A program made the translations under genes and the position numbers. Under the pieces are notes generated by a model. The model worked only from the letters and a program-made list of their open reading frames with translations, was not told the origin of the DNA and made no database searches. Below are positions 39,301-52,279 of a DNA stretch of 64,000 nucleotides, piece by piece (the first letter of the stretch is position 1; the number at the start of each line of letters is the position of its first letter). Source of the DNA: Salvelinus alpinus (lineage: Eukaryota; Chordata; Actinopteri; Salmoniformes; Salmonidae); the NCBI RefSeq assembly GCF_045679555.1, contig NW_027256058.1:22071-86070 (forward strand), in the 5' to 3' direction.

Positions 39301-42300
39301 CATCCTGATTAAACAGTACTGAAAAAAAATTCACTTACAGAGTGCATCAAACATGATTTAGAGCTTGTTTATGGAAAAGTGTTTATTTCTGTATTTCAAC
39401 ATGATTTGGAGCTTGTTTTTGAAAAGTGCTTATTTCTGTATTTCAACATGATTTGAAGCTTGTTTTTGAAAAGTGCTTATTTCTGTTTTTCAACATGATT
39501 TAGAGCTTGTTTTTGGAAAAGTGTTTATTTCTGTATTTCAATGTTGCAACTTGCTGAAAACTGTCCACAGTGTTCCTATCATCCTGATTAAACAGTACTG
39601 AAAAAAAATTCACTTACAGAGTGCATCAAACATGATTTAGAGCTTGTTTATGGAAAAGTGTTTATTTCTGTATTTCAACATGATTTGGAGCTTGTTTTTG
39701 AAAAGTGCTTATTTCTGTATTTCAACATGATTTGAAGCTTGTTTTTGAAAAGTGCTTATTTCTGTTTTTCAACATGATTTAGAGCTTGTTTTTGGAAAAG
39801 TGTTTATTTCTGTATTTCAATGTTGCAACTTGCTGAAAACTGTCCACAGTGTTTCTATCATCCTGATTAAACAGTACTGAAAAAAAATTCACTTACAGAG
39901 TGCATCAAACATGATTTAGAGCTTGTTTATGGAAAAGTGTTTATTTCTGTATTTCAACATGATTTGGAGCTTGTTTTTGAAAAGTGCTTATTTCTGTATT
40001 TCAACATGATTTGAAGTTTGTTTTTGAAAAGTGCTTATTTCTGTTTTTCAACATGATTTAGAGCTTGTTTTTGGAAAAGTGTTTATTTCTGTATTTCAAT
40101 GTTGCAACTTGCTGAAAACTGTCCACAGTGTTCCTATCATCCTGATTAAACAGTACTGAAAAAAAATTCACTTACAGAGTGCATCAAACATGATTTAGAG
40201 CTTGTTTATGGAAAAGTGTTTATTTCTGTATTTCAACATGATTTGGAGCTTGTTTTTGAAAAGTGCTTATTTCTGTATTTCAACATGATTTGAAGCTTGT
40301 TTTTGAAAAGTGCTTATTTCTGTTTTTCAACATGATTTAGAGCTTGTTTTTGGAAAAGTGTTTATTTCTGTATTCCAATGTTGCAACTTGCTGAAAACTG
40401 TCCACAGTGTTCCTATCATCCTGATTAAACAGTACTGAAAAAAAATTCACTTACAGAGTGCATCAAACATGATTTAGAGCTTGTTTATGGAAAAGTGTTT
40501 ATTTCTGTATTTCAACATGATTTGGAGCTTGTTTTTGAAAAGTGCTTATTTCTGTATTTCAACATGATTTGAAGCTTGTTTTTGAAAAGTGCTTATTTCT
40601 GTTTTTCAACATGATTTAGAGCTTGTTTTTGGAAAAGTGTTTATTTCTGTATTCCAATGTTGCAACTTGCTGAAAACTGTCCACAGTGTTCCTATCATCC
40701 TGATTAAACAGTACTTAACAAAAAATCACTTACAGAGTGCATCAAACATGATTTAGAGCTTGTTTATGGAAAAGTGTTTATTTCTGTATTTCAACATGAT
40801 TTGGAGCTTGTTTTTGAAAAGTGCTTATTTCTGTATTTCAACATGATTTGAAGCTTGTTTTTGAAAAGTGCTTATTTCTGTTTTTCAACATGATTTAGAG
40901 CTTGTTTTTGGAAAAGTGTTTATTTCTGTATTTCAATGTTGCAACTTGCTGAAAACTGTCCACAGTGTTCCTATCATCCTGATTAAACAGTACTGAAAAA
41001 AAAATCACTTACAGAGTGCATCAAACATGATTTAGAGCTTGTTTATGGAAAAGTGTTTATTTCTGTATTTCAACATGATTTGAAGTTTGTTTTTGAAAAG
41101 TGCTTATTTCTGTTTTTCAACATGATTTAGAGCTTGTTTTTGGAAAAGTGTTTATTTCTGTATTTCAATGTTGCAACTTGCTGAAAACTGTCCACAGTGT
41201 TCCTATCATCCTGATTAAACAGTACTGAAAAAAAATTCACTTACAGAGTGCATCAAACATGATTTAGAGCTTGTTTATGGAAAAGTGTTTATTTCTGTAT
41301 TTCAACATGATTTGGAGCTTGTTTTTGAAAAGTGCTTATTTCTGTATTTCAACATGATTTGAAGCTTGTTTTTGAAAAGTGCTTATTTCTGTATTTCAAC
41401 ATGATTTAGAGCTTGTTTTTGGAAAAGTGTTTATTTCTGTATTTCAATGTTGCAACTTGCTGAAAACTGTCCACAGTGTTTCTATCATCCTGATTAAACA
41501 GTACTGAAAAAAAATTCACTTACAGAGTGCATCAAACATGATTTAGAGCTTGTTTATGGAAAAGTGTTTATTTCTGTATTTCAACATGATTTGGAGCTTG
41601 TTTTTGAAAAGTGCTTATTTCTGTATTTCAACATGATTTGAAGCTTGTTTTTGAAAAGTGCTTATTTCTGTTTTTCAACATGATTTAGAGCTTGTTTTTG
41701 GAAAAGTGTTTATTTCTGTATTTCAATGTTGCAACTTGCTGAAAACTGTCCACAGTGTTCCTATCATCCTGATTAAACAGTACTGAAAAAAAATTCACTT
41801 ACAGAGTGCATCAAACATGATTTAGAGCTTGTTTATGGAAAAGTGTTTATTTCTGTATTTCAACATGATTTGGAGCTTGTTTTTGAAAAGTGCTTATTTC
41901 TGTATTTCAACATGATTTGAAGCTTGTTTTTGAAAAGTGCTTATTTCTGTTTTTCAACATGATTTAGAGCTTGTTTTTGGAAAAGTGTTTATTTCTGTAT
42001 TTCAATGTTGCAACTTGCTGAAAACTGTCCACAGTGTTTCTATCATCCTGATTAAACAGTACTGAAAAAAAATTCACTTACAGAGTGCATCAAACATGAT
42101 TTAGAGCTTGTTTATGGAAAAGTGTTTATTTCTGTATTTCAACATGATTTGGAGCTTGTTTTTGAAAAGTGCTTATTTCTGTATTTCAACATGATTTGAA
42201 GCTTGTTTTTGAAAAGTGCTTATTTCTGTTTTTCAACATGATTTAGAGCTTGTTTTTGGAAAAGTGTTTATTTCTGTATTTCAATGTTGCAACTTGCTGA

Positions 42301-45285
42301 AAACTGTCCACAGTGTTTCTATCATCCTGATTAAACAGTACTGAAAAAAAATTCACTTACAGAGTGCATCAAACATGATTTAGAGCTTGTTTATGGAAAA
42401 GTGTTTATTTCTGTATTTCAACATGATTTGGAGCTTGTTTTTGAAAAGTGCTTATTTCTGTATTTCAACATGATTTGAAGCTTGTTTTTGAAAAGTGCTT
42501 ATTTCTGTTTTTCAACATGATTTAGAGCTTGTTTTTGGAAAAGTGTTTATTTCTGTATTTCAATGTTGCAACTTGCTGAAAACTGTCCACAGTGTTTCTA
42601 TCATCCTGATTAAACAGTACTGAAAAAAAATTCACTTACAGAGTGCATCAAACATGATTTAGAGCTTGTTTATGGAAAAGTGTTTATTTCTGTATTTCAA
42701 CATGATTTGGAGCTTGTTTTTGAAAAGTGCTTATTTCTGTATTTCAACATGATTTGAAGCTTGTTTTTGAAAAGTGCTTATTTCTGTTTTTCAACATGAT
42801 TTAGAGCTTGTTTTTGGAAAAGTGTTTATTTCTGTATTTCAATGTTGCAACTTGCTGAAAACTGTCCACAGTGTTTCTATCATCCTGATTAAACAGTACT
42901 GAAAAAAAATTCACTTACAGAGTGCATCAAACATGATTTAGAGCTTGTTTATGGAAAAGTGTTTATTTCTGTATTTCAACATGATTTGGAGCTTGTTTTT
43001 GAAAAGTGCTTATTTCTGTATTTCAACATGATTTGAAGCTTGTTTTTGAAAAGTGCTTATTTCTGTTTTTCAACATGATTTAGAGCTTGTTTTTGGAAAA
43101 GTGTTTATTTCTGTATTCCAATGTTGCAACTTGCTGAAAACTGTCCACAGTGTTCCTATCATCCTGATTAAACAGTACTGAAAAAAAATTCACTTACAGA
43201 GTGCATCAAACATGATTTAGAGCTTGTTTATGGAAAAGTGTTTATTTCTGTATTTCAACATGATTTGGAGCTTGTTTTTGAAAAGTGCTTATTTCTGTAT
43301 TTCAACATGATTTGAAGCTTGTTTTTGAAAAGTGCTTATTTCTGTTTTTCAACATGATTTAGAGCTTGTTTTTGGAAAAGTGTTTATTTCTGTATTTCAA
43401 TGTTGCAACTTGTTGAAAACTGTCCACAGTGTTCCTATCATCCTGATTAAACAGTACTGAAAAAAAATTCACTTACAGAGTGCATCAAACATGATTTAGA
43501 GCTTGTTTATGGAAAAGTGTTTATTTCTGTATTTCAACATGATTTGGAGCTTGTTTTTGAAAAGTGCTTATTTCTGTATTTCAACATGATTTGAAGCTTG
43601 TTTTTGAAAAGTGCTTATTTCTGTTTTTCAACATGATTTAGAGCTTGTTTTTGGAAAAGTGTTTATTTCTGTATTTCAATGTTGCAACTTGCTGAAAACT
43701 GTCCACAGTGTTTCTATCATCCTGATTAAACAGTACTGCAAAAAAATTCACTTAAAGAGTGCATCAAACATGATTTAGAGCTTGTTTATGGAAAAGTGTT
43801 TATTTCTGTATTTCAACATGATTTGGAGCTTGTTTTTGAAAAGTGCTTATTTCTGTATTTCAACATGATTTGGAGCTTGTTTTTGAAAAGTGCTTATTTC
43901 TGTTTTTCAACATGATTTAGAGCTTGTTTTTGGAAAAGTGTTTATTTCTGTATTTCAATGTTGCAACTTGCTGAAAACTGTCCACAGTGTTCCTATCATC
44001 CTGATTAAACAGTACTAAAAAAAAATTCACTTACAGAGTGCATCAAACATGATTTAGAGCTTGTTTATGGAAAAGTGTTTATTTCTGTATTTCAACATGA
44101 TTTGGAGCTTGTTTTTGAAAAGTGCTAATTTCTGTATTTCAACATGATTTGGAGCTTGTTTTTGAAAAGTGTTTATTTCTGTATTTCAATGTTGCAACTT
44201 GCTGAAAACTGTCCACAGTGTTCCTATCATCCTGATTAAACAGTACTGAAAAAAAATTCACTTACAGAGTGCATCAAACATGATTTAGAGCTTGTTTATG
44301 GAAAAGTGTTTATTTCTGTATTTCAACATGATTTGGAGCTTGTTTTTGAAAAGTGCTTATTTCTGTATTTCAACATGATTTGGAGCTTGTTTTTGAAAAG
44401 TGCTTATTTCTGTTTTTCAACATGATTTAGAGCTTGTTTTTGGAAAAGTGTTTATTTCTGTATTTCAATGTTGCAACTTGCTGAAAACTGTCCACAGTGT
44501 TTCTATCATCCTGATTAAACAGTACTGCAAAAAAATTCACTTACAGAGTGCATCAAACATGATTTAGAGCTTGTTTATGGAAAAGTGTTTATTTCTGTAT
44601 TTCAACATGATTTGGAGCTTGTTTTTGAAAAGTGCTTATTTCTGTATTTCAACATGATTTGAAGCTTGTTTTTGAAAAGTGCTTATTTCTGTTTTTCAAC
44701 ATGATTTAGAGCTTGTTTTTGGAAAAGTGTTTATTTCTGTATTTCAATGTTGCAACTTGCTGAAAACTGTCCACAGTGTTCCTATCATCCTGATTAAACA
44801 GTACTGAAAAAAAATTCACTTACAGAGTGCATCAAACATGATTTAGAGCTTGTTTATGGAAAAGTGTTTATTTCTGTATTTCAACATGATTTGGAGCTTG
44901 TTTTTGAAAAGTGCTTATTTCTGTATTTCAACATGATTTGAAGCTTGTTTTTGAAAAGTGCTTATTTCTGTTTTTCAACATGATTTAGAGCTTGTTTTTG
45001 GAAAAGTGTTTATTTCTGTATTTCAATGTTGCAACTTGCTGAAAACTGTCCACAGTGTTCCTATCATCCTGATTAAACAGTACTGAAAAAAAATTCACTT
45101 ACAGAGTGCATCAAACATGATTTAGAGCTTGTTTATGGAAAAGTGTTTATTTCTGTATTTCAACATGATTTGGTGCTTATTTCTGTATTTCAACATGATT
45201 TGAAGCTTGTTTTTGAAAAGTGCTTATTTCTGTTTTTCAACATGATTTAGAGCTTGCTTTTGGAAAAGTGTTTATTTCTGTATTT
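21374..45285 (+). repeat. Right satellite array, mixed and higher-order block
   Basis: The same 279-bp monomer continues in the same orientation, intermixed with 232-bp units that lack one subrepeat (for example with GAAGTTTG directly after the first subrepeat near 22861, 25325, 26107, 29693, 31042, 33227, 35641, 36431, 38608 and 41082). The markers TATTCCAATG, GTGTTTCTATC, GAAGTTTG, CTTGTTG and an A9 run recur in related orders, showing amplification of multi-unit blocks. A unit at 45024-45285 has lost 17 bp from subrepeat 2. Extra small changes occur near 33648 (CAGTCCTAAA) and 40713 (CAGTACTTAACA). No gene is supported. Confidence 0.96.
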
Positions 45286-48200
45286 CAATGTTGCAACTTG
45301 CTGAAAACTGTCCACAGTGTTCCTATCATCCTGATTAAACAGTACTGAAAAAAAATTCACTTACAGAGTGCATCAAACATGATTTAGAGCTTGTTTATGG
45401 AAAAGTGTTTATTTCTGTATTTCAACATGATTTGGAGCTTGTTTTTGAAAAGTGCTTATTTCTGTATTTCAACATGATTTGAAGCTTGTTTTTGAAAAGT
45501 GCTTATTTCTGTTTTTCAACATGATTTAGAGCTTGTTTTTGGAAAAGTGTTTATTTCTGTATTTCAATGTTGCAACTTGCTGAAAACTGTCCACAGTGTT
45601 CCTATCATCCTGATTAAACAGTACTGAAAAAAAATTCACTTACAGAGTGCATCAAACATGATTTAGAGCTTGTTTATGGAAAAGTGTTTATTTCTGTATT
45701 TCAACATGATTTGGAGCTTGTTTTTGAAAAGTGCTTATTTCTGTATTTCAACATGATTTGAAGCTTGTTTTTGAAAAGTGCTTATTTCTGTTTTTCAACA
45801 TGATTTAGAGCTTGTTTTTGGAAAAGTGTTTATTTCTGTATTTCAATGTTGCAACTTGCTGAAAACTGTCCACAGTGTTCCTATCATCCTGATTAAACAG
45901 TACTGAAAAAAAATTCACTTACAGAGTGCATCAAACATGATTTAGAGCTTGTTTATGGAAAAGTGTTTATTTCTGTATTTCAACATGATTTGGAGCTTGT
46001 TTTTGAAAAGTGCTTATTTCTGTATTTCAACATGATTTGAAGCTTGTTTTTGAAAAGTGCTTATTTCTGTTTTTCAACATGATTTAGAGCTTGTTTTTGG
46101 AAAAGTGTTTATTTCTGTATTTCAATGTTGCAACTTGCTGAAAACTGTCCACAGTGTTCCTATCATCCTGATTAAACAGTACTGAAAAAAAATTCACTTA
46201 CAGAGTGCATCAAACATGATTTAGAGCTTGTTTATGGAAAAGTGTTTATTTCTGTATTTCAACATGATTTGGAGCTTGTTTTTGAAAAGTGCTTATTTCT
46301 GTATTTCAACATGATTTGAAGCTTGTTTTTGAAAAGTGCTTATTTCTGTTTTTCAACATGATTTAGAGCTTGTTTTTGGAAAAGTGTTTATTTCTGTATT
46401 TCAATGTTGCAACTTGCTGAAAACTGTCCACAGTGTTCCTATCATCCTGATTAAACAGTACTGAAAAAAAATTCACTTACAGAGTGCATCAAACATGATT
46501 TAGAGCTTGTTTATGGAAAAGTGTTTATTTCTGTATTTCAACATGATTTGGAGCTTGTTTTTGAAAAGTGCTTATTTCTGTATTTCAACATGATTTGAAG
46601 CTTGTTTTTGAAAAGTGCTTATTTCTGTTTTTCAACATGATTTAGAGCTTGTTTTTGGAAAAGTGTTTATTTCTGTATTTCAATGTTGCAACTTGCTGAA
46701 AACTGTCCACAGTGTTCCTATCATCCTGATTAAACAGTACTGAAAAAAAATTCACTTACAGAGTGCATCAAACATGATTTAGAGCTTGTTTATGGAAAAG
46801 TGTTTATTTCTGTATTTCAACATGATTTGGAGCTTGTTTTTGAAAAGTGCTTATTTCTGTATTTCAACATGATTTGAAGCTTGTTTTTGAAAAGTGCTTA
46901 TTTCTGTTTTTCAACATGATTTAGAGCTTGTTTTTGGAAAAGTGTTTATTTCTGTATTTCAATGTTGCAACTTGCTGAAAACTGTCCACAGTGTTCCTAT
47001 CATCCTGATTAAACAGTACTGAAAAAAAATTCACTTACAGAGTGCATCAAACATGATTTAGAGCTTGTTTATGGAAAAGTGTTTATTTCTGTATTTCAAC
47101 ATGATTTGGAGCTTGTTTTTGAAAAGTGCTTATTTCTGTATTTCAACATGATTTGAAGCTTGTTTTTGAAAAGTGCTTATTTCTGTTTTTCAACATGATT
47201 TAGAGCTTGTTTTTGGAAAAGTGTTTATTTCTGTATTTCAATGTTGCAACTTGCTGAAAACTGTCCACAGTGTTCCTATCATCCTGATTAAACAGTACTG
47301 AAAAAAAATTCACTTACAGAGTGCATCAAACATGATTTAGAGCTTGTTTATGGAAAAGTGTTTATTTCTGTATTTCAACATGATTTGGAGCTTGTTTTTG
47401 AAAAGTGCTTATTTCTGTATTTCAACATGATTTGAAGCTTGTTTTTGAAAAGTGCTTATTTCTGTTTTTCAACATGATTTAGAGCTTGTTTTTGGAAAAG
47501 TGTTTATTTCTGTATTTCAATGTTGCAACTTGCTGAAAACTGTCCACAGTGTTCCTATCATCCTGATTAAACAGTACTGAAAAAAAATTCACTTACAGAG
47601 TGCATCAAACATGATTTAGAGCTTGTTTATGGAAAAGTGTTTATTTCTGTATTTCAACATGATTTGGAGCTTGTTTTTGAAAAGTGCTTATTTCTGTATT
47701 TCAACATGATTTGAAGCTTGTTTTTGAAAAGTGCTTATTTCTGTTTTTCAACATGATTTAGAGCTTGTTTTTGGAAAAGTGTTTATTTCTGTATTTCAAT
47801 GTTGCAACTTGCTGAAAACTGTCCACAGTGTTCCTATCATCCTGATTTAACAGTACTGAAAAAAAAATCACTTACAGAGTGCATCAAACATGATTTAGAG
47901 CTTGTTTATGGAAAAGTGTTTATTTCTGTATTTCAACATGATTTGGAGCTTGTTTTTGAAAAGTGCTTATTTCTGTATTTCAACATGATTTGAAGCTTGT
48001 TTTTGAAAAGTGCTTATTTCTGTTTTTCAACATGATTTAGAGCTTGTTTTTGGAAAAGTGTTTATTTCTGTATTTCAATGTTGCAACTTGCTGAAAACTG
48101 TCCACAGTGTTCCTATCATCCTGATTAAACAGTACTGAAAAAAAATTCACTTACAGAGTGCATCAAACATGATTTAGAGCTTGTTTATGGAAAAGTGTTT

Positions 48201-49191
48201 ATTTCTGTATTTCAACATGATTTGGAGCTTGTTTTTGAAAAGTGCTTATTTCTGTATTTCAACATGATTTGAAGCTTGTTTTTGAAAAGTGCTTATTTCT
48301 GTTTTTCAACATGATTTAGAGCTTGTTTTTGGAAAAGTGTTTATTTCTGTATTTCAATGTTGCAACTTGCTGAAAACTGTCCACAGTGTTCCTATCATCC
48401 TGATTAAACAGTACTGAAAAAAAATTCACTTACAGAGTGCATCAAACATGATTTAGAGCTTGTTTATGGAAAAGTGTTTATTTCTGTATTTCAACATGAT
48501 TTGGAGCTTGTTTTTGAAAAGTGCTTATTTCTGTATTTCAACATGATTTGAAGCTTGTTTTTGAAAAGTGCTTATTTCTGTTTTTCAACATGATTTAGAG
48601 CTTGTTTTTGGAAAAGTGTTTATTTCTGTATTTCAATGTTGCAACTTGCTGAAAACTGTCCACAGTGTTCCTATCATCCTGATTAAACAGTACTGAAAAA
48701 AAATTCACTTACAGAGTGCATCAAACATGATTTAGAGCTTGTTTATGGAAAAGTGTTTATTTCTGTATTTCAACATGATTTGGAGCTTGTTTTTGAAAAG
48801 TGCTTATTTCTGTATTTCAACATGATTTGAAGCTTGTTTTTGAAAAGTGCTTATTTCTGTTTTTCAACATGATTTAGAGCTTGTTTTTGGAAAAGTGTTT
48901 ATTTCTGTATTTCAATGTTGCAACTTGCTGAAAACTGTCCACAGTGTTCCTATCATCCTGATTAAACAGTACTGAAAAAAAATTCACTTACAGAGTGCAT
49001 CAAACATGATTTAGAGCTTGTTTATGGAAAAGTGTTTATTTCTGTATTTCAACATGATTTGGAGCTTGTTTTTGAAAAGTGCTTATTTCTGTATTTCAAC
49101 ATGATTTGAAGCTTGTTTTTGAAAAGTGCTTATTTCTGTTTTTCAACATGATTTAGAGCTTGTTTTTGGAAAAGTGTTTATTTCTGTATTT
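45286..49191 (+). repeat. Highly homogeneous satellite block (14 units of exactly 279 bp)
   Basis: Fourteen consecutive monomers are all exactly 279 bp, with the same GTGTTCCTATC and GAAGCTTG states and apparently the same sequence. The one clear exception is the unit at 47797, which has GATTTAAC and a changed A-run. The exact 279-bp periodicity runs on for six more units to 50865. This points to recent amplification or strong gene conversion. Confidence 0.9.
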
Positions 49192-49470
49192 CAATGTTGC
49201 AACTTGCTGAAAACTGTCCACAGTGTTCCTATCATCCTGATTTAACAGTACTGAAAAAAAATTCACTTACAGAGTGCATCAAACATGATTTAGAGCTTGT
49301 TTATGGAAAAGTGTTTATTTCTGTATTTCAACATGATTTGGAGCTTGTTTTTGAAAAGTGCTTATTTCTGTATTTCAACATGATTTGAAGCTTGTTTTTG
49401 AAAAGTGCTTATTTCTGTTTTTCAACATGATTTAGAGCTTGTTTTTGGAAAAGTGTTTATTTCTGTATTT
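49192..49470 (+). repeat. Representative 279-bp satellite monomer
   Basis: This unit illustrates the nested structure. The core is 49192-49279 (88 bp) and contains one TTAA, the palindrome CAGTACTG, an A8 run and CACTTACAGAG. Subrepeat 1 is 49280-49328 (49 bp, with GTTTATGG), subrepeat 2 is 49329-49375 (47 bp, with TTGGAGC), subrepeat 3 is 49376-49422 (47 bp, with a GAAGCTTG HindIII site), and subrepeat 4 is 49423-49470 (48 bp, with TTAGAGC and GTTTTTGG). All four subrepeats share CATGATTT, GAGCTTG or a close form, GAAAAGTG and TTATTTCTGT. Confidence 0.95.
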
Positions 49471-50865
49471 CAATGTTGCAACTTGCTGAAAACTGTCCAC
49501 AGTGTTCCTATCATCCTGATTTAACAGTACTGAAAAAAAATTCACTTACAGAGTGCATCAAACATGATTTAGAGCTTGTTTATGGAAAAGTGTTTATTTC
49601 TGTATTTCAACATGATTTGGAGCTTGTTTTTGAAAAGTGCTTATTTCTGTATTTCAACATGATTTGAAGCTTGTTTTTGAAAAGTGCTTATTTCTGTTTT
49701 TCAACATGATTTAGAGCTTGTTTTTGGAAAAGTGTTTATTTCTGTATTTCAATGTTGCAACTTGCTGAAAACTGTCCACAGTGTTCCTATCATCCTGATT
49801 TAACAGTACTGAAAAAAAATTCACTTACAGAGTGCATCAAACATGATTTAGAGCTTGTTTATGGAAAAGTGTTTATTTCTGTATTTCAACATGATTTGGA
49901 GCTTGTTTTTGAAAAGTGCTTATTTCTGTATTTCAACATGATTTGAAGCTTGTTTTTGAAAAGTGCTTATTTCTGTTTTTCAACATGATTTAGAGCTTGT
50001 TTTTGGAAAAGTGTTTATTTCTGTATTTCAATGTTGCAACTTGCTGAAAACTGTCCACAGTGTTCCTATCATCCTGATTAAACAGTACTGAAAAAAAATT
50101 CACTTACAGAGTGCATCAAACATGATTTAGAGCTTGTTTATGGAAAAGTGTTTATTTCTGTATTTCAACATGATTTGGAGCTTGTTTTTGAAAAGTGCTT
50201 ATTTCTGTATTTCAACATGATTTGAAGCTTGTTTTTGAAAAGTGCTTATTTCTGTTTTTCAACATGATTTAGAGCTTGTTTTTGGAAAAGTGTTTATTTC
50301 TGTATTTCAATGTTGCAACTTGCTGAAAACTGTCCACAGTGTTCCTATCATCCTGATTTAACAGTACTGAAAAAAAATTCACTTACAGAGTGCATCAAAC
50401 ATGATTTAGAGCTTGTTTATGGAAAAGTGTTTATTTCTGTATTTCAACATGATTTGGAGCTTGTTTTTGAAAAGTGCTTATTTCTGTATTTCAACATGAT
50501 TTGAAGCTTGTTTTTGAAAAGTGCTTATTTCTGTTTTTCAACATGATTTAGAGCTTGTTTTTGGAAAAGTGTTTATTTCTGTATTTCAATGTTGCAACTT
50601 GCTGAAAACTGTCCACAGTGTTCCTATCATCCTGATTAAACAGTACTGAAAAAAAATTCACTTACAGAGTGCATCAAACATGATTTAGAGCATGTTTATG
50701 GAAAAGTGTTTATTTCTGTATTTCAACATGATTTGGAGCTTGTTTTTGAAAAGTGCTTATTTCTGTATTTCAACATGATTTGGAGCTTGTTTTTGAAAAG
50801 TGCTTATTTCTGTTTTTCAACATGATTTAGAGCTTGTTTTTGGAAAAGTGTTTATTTCTGTATTT

Positions 50866-51062
50866 CAATGTTGCAACTTGCTGAAAACTGTCCACAGTGT
50901 TCCTATCATCCTGATTTAACAGTACTGAAAAAAAATTCACTTACATGGAGTGTTTATTTCTGTATTTCAACATGATTTGGAGCTTGTTTTTGAAAAGTGC
51001 TTATTTCTGTTTTTCAACATGATTTAGAGCTTGTTTTTGGAAAAGTGTTTATTTCTGTATTT
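50866..51062 (+). repeat. 197-bp deleted satellite unit
   Basis: The core stops at CACTTACA and jumps into TGGAGTGTTTATTTCTG of subrepeat 1, so the end of the core and the start of subrepeat 1 are missing. One further subrepeat is also absent. Confidence 0.88.
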
Positions 51063-51899
51063 CAATGTTGCAACTTGCTGAAAACTGTCCACAGTGTTCC
51101 TATCATCCTGATTTAACAGTACTGAAAAAAAATTCACTTACAGAGTGCATCAAACATGATTTAGAGCTTGTTTATGGAAAAGTGTTTATTTCTGTATTTC
51201 AACATGATTTGGAGCTTGTTTTTGAAAAGTGCTTATTTCTGTATTTCAACATGATTTGAAGCTTGTTTTTGAAAAGTGCTTATTTCTGTTTTTCAACATG
51301 ATTTAGAGCTTGTTTTTGGAAAAGTGTTTATTTCTGTATTTCAATGTTGCAACTTGCTGAAAACTGTCCACAGTGTTCCTATCATCCTGATTTAACAGTA
51401 CTGAAAAAAAATTCACTTACAGAGTGCATCAAACATGATTTAGAGCTTGTTTATGGAAAAGTGTTTATTTCTGTATTTCAACATGATTTGGAGCTTGTTT
51501 TTGAAAAGTGCTTATTTCTGTATTTCAACATGATTTGGAGCTTGTTTTTGAAAAGTGCTTATTTCTGTTTTTCAACATGATTTAGAGCTTGTTTTTGGAA
51601 AAGTGTTTATTTCTGTATTTCAATGTTGCAACTTGCTGAAAACTGTCCACAGTGTTCCTATCATCCTGATTTAACAGTACTGAAAAAAAATTCACTTACA
51701 GAGTGCATCAAACATGATTTAGAGCTTGTTTATGGAAAAGTGTTTATTTCTGTATTTCAACATGATTTGGAGCTTGTTTTTGAAAAGTGCTTATTTCTGT
51801 ATTTCAACATGATTTGAAGCTTGTTTTTGAAAAGTGCTTATTTCTGTTTTTCAACATGATTTAGAGCTTGTTTTTGGAAAAGTGTTTATTTCTGTATTT

Positions 51900-52279
51900 C
51901 AATGTTGCAACTTGCTGAAAACTGTCCACAGTGTTCCTATCATCCTGAATAAACAGTACTGAAAAAAAATTCACTTACAGAGTGCATCAAACATGATTTA
52001 GAGCTTGTTTATGGAAAAGTGTTTATTTCTGTATTTCAATGTTGCAACTTGCTGAAAACTGTCCACAGTGTTCCTATCATCTGAAAAAAAATTATGATTT
52101 AGAGCTTGTTTATGGAAAAGTGTTTATTTCTGTATTTCAACATGATTTGGAGCTTGTTTTTGAAAAGTGCTTATTTCTGTATTTCAACATGATTTGAAGC
52201 TTGTTTTTGAAAAGTGCTTATTTCTGTTTTTCAACATGATTTAGAGCTTGTTTTTGGAAAAGTGTTTATTTCTGTATTT
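51900..52279 (+). repeat. Rearranged satellite pair (137 bp and 243 bp)
   Basis: The unit at 51900-52036 has a core and a single subrepeat, with GAATAAAC at the usual TTAA position, so the TTAA is lost. The following unit at 52037-52279 has lost 36 bp of its core, where CCTATCATCTGAAAAAAAAT leads directly into TATGATTTAGAGC. Confidence 0.88.
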
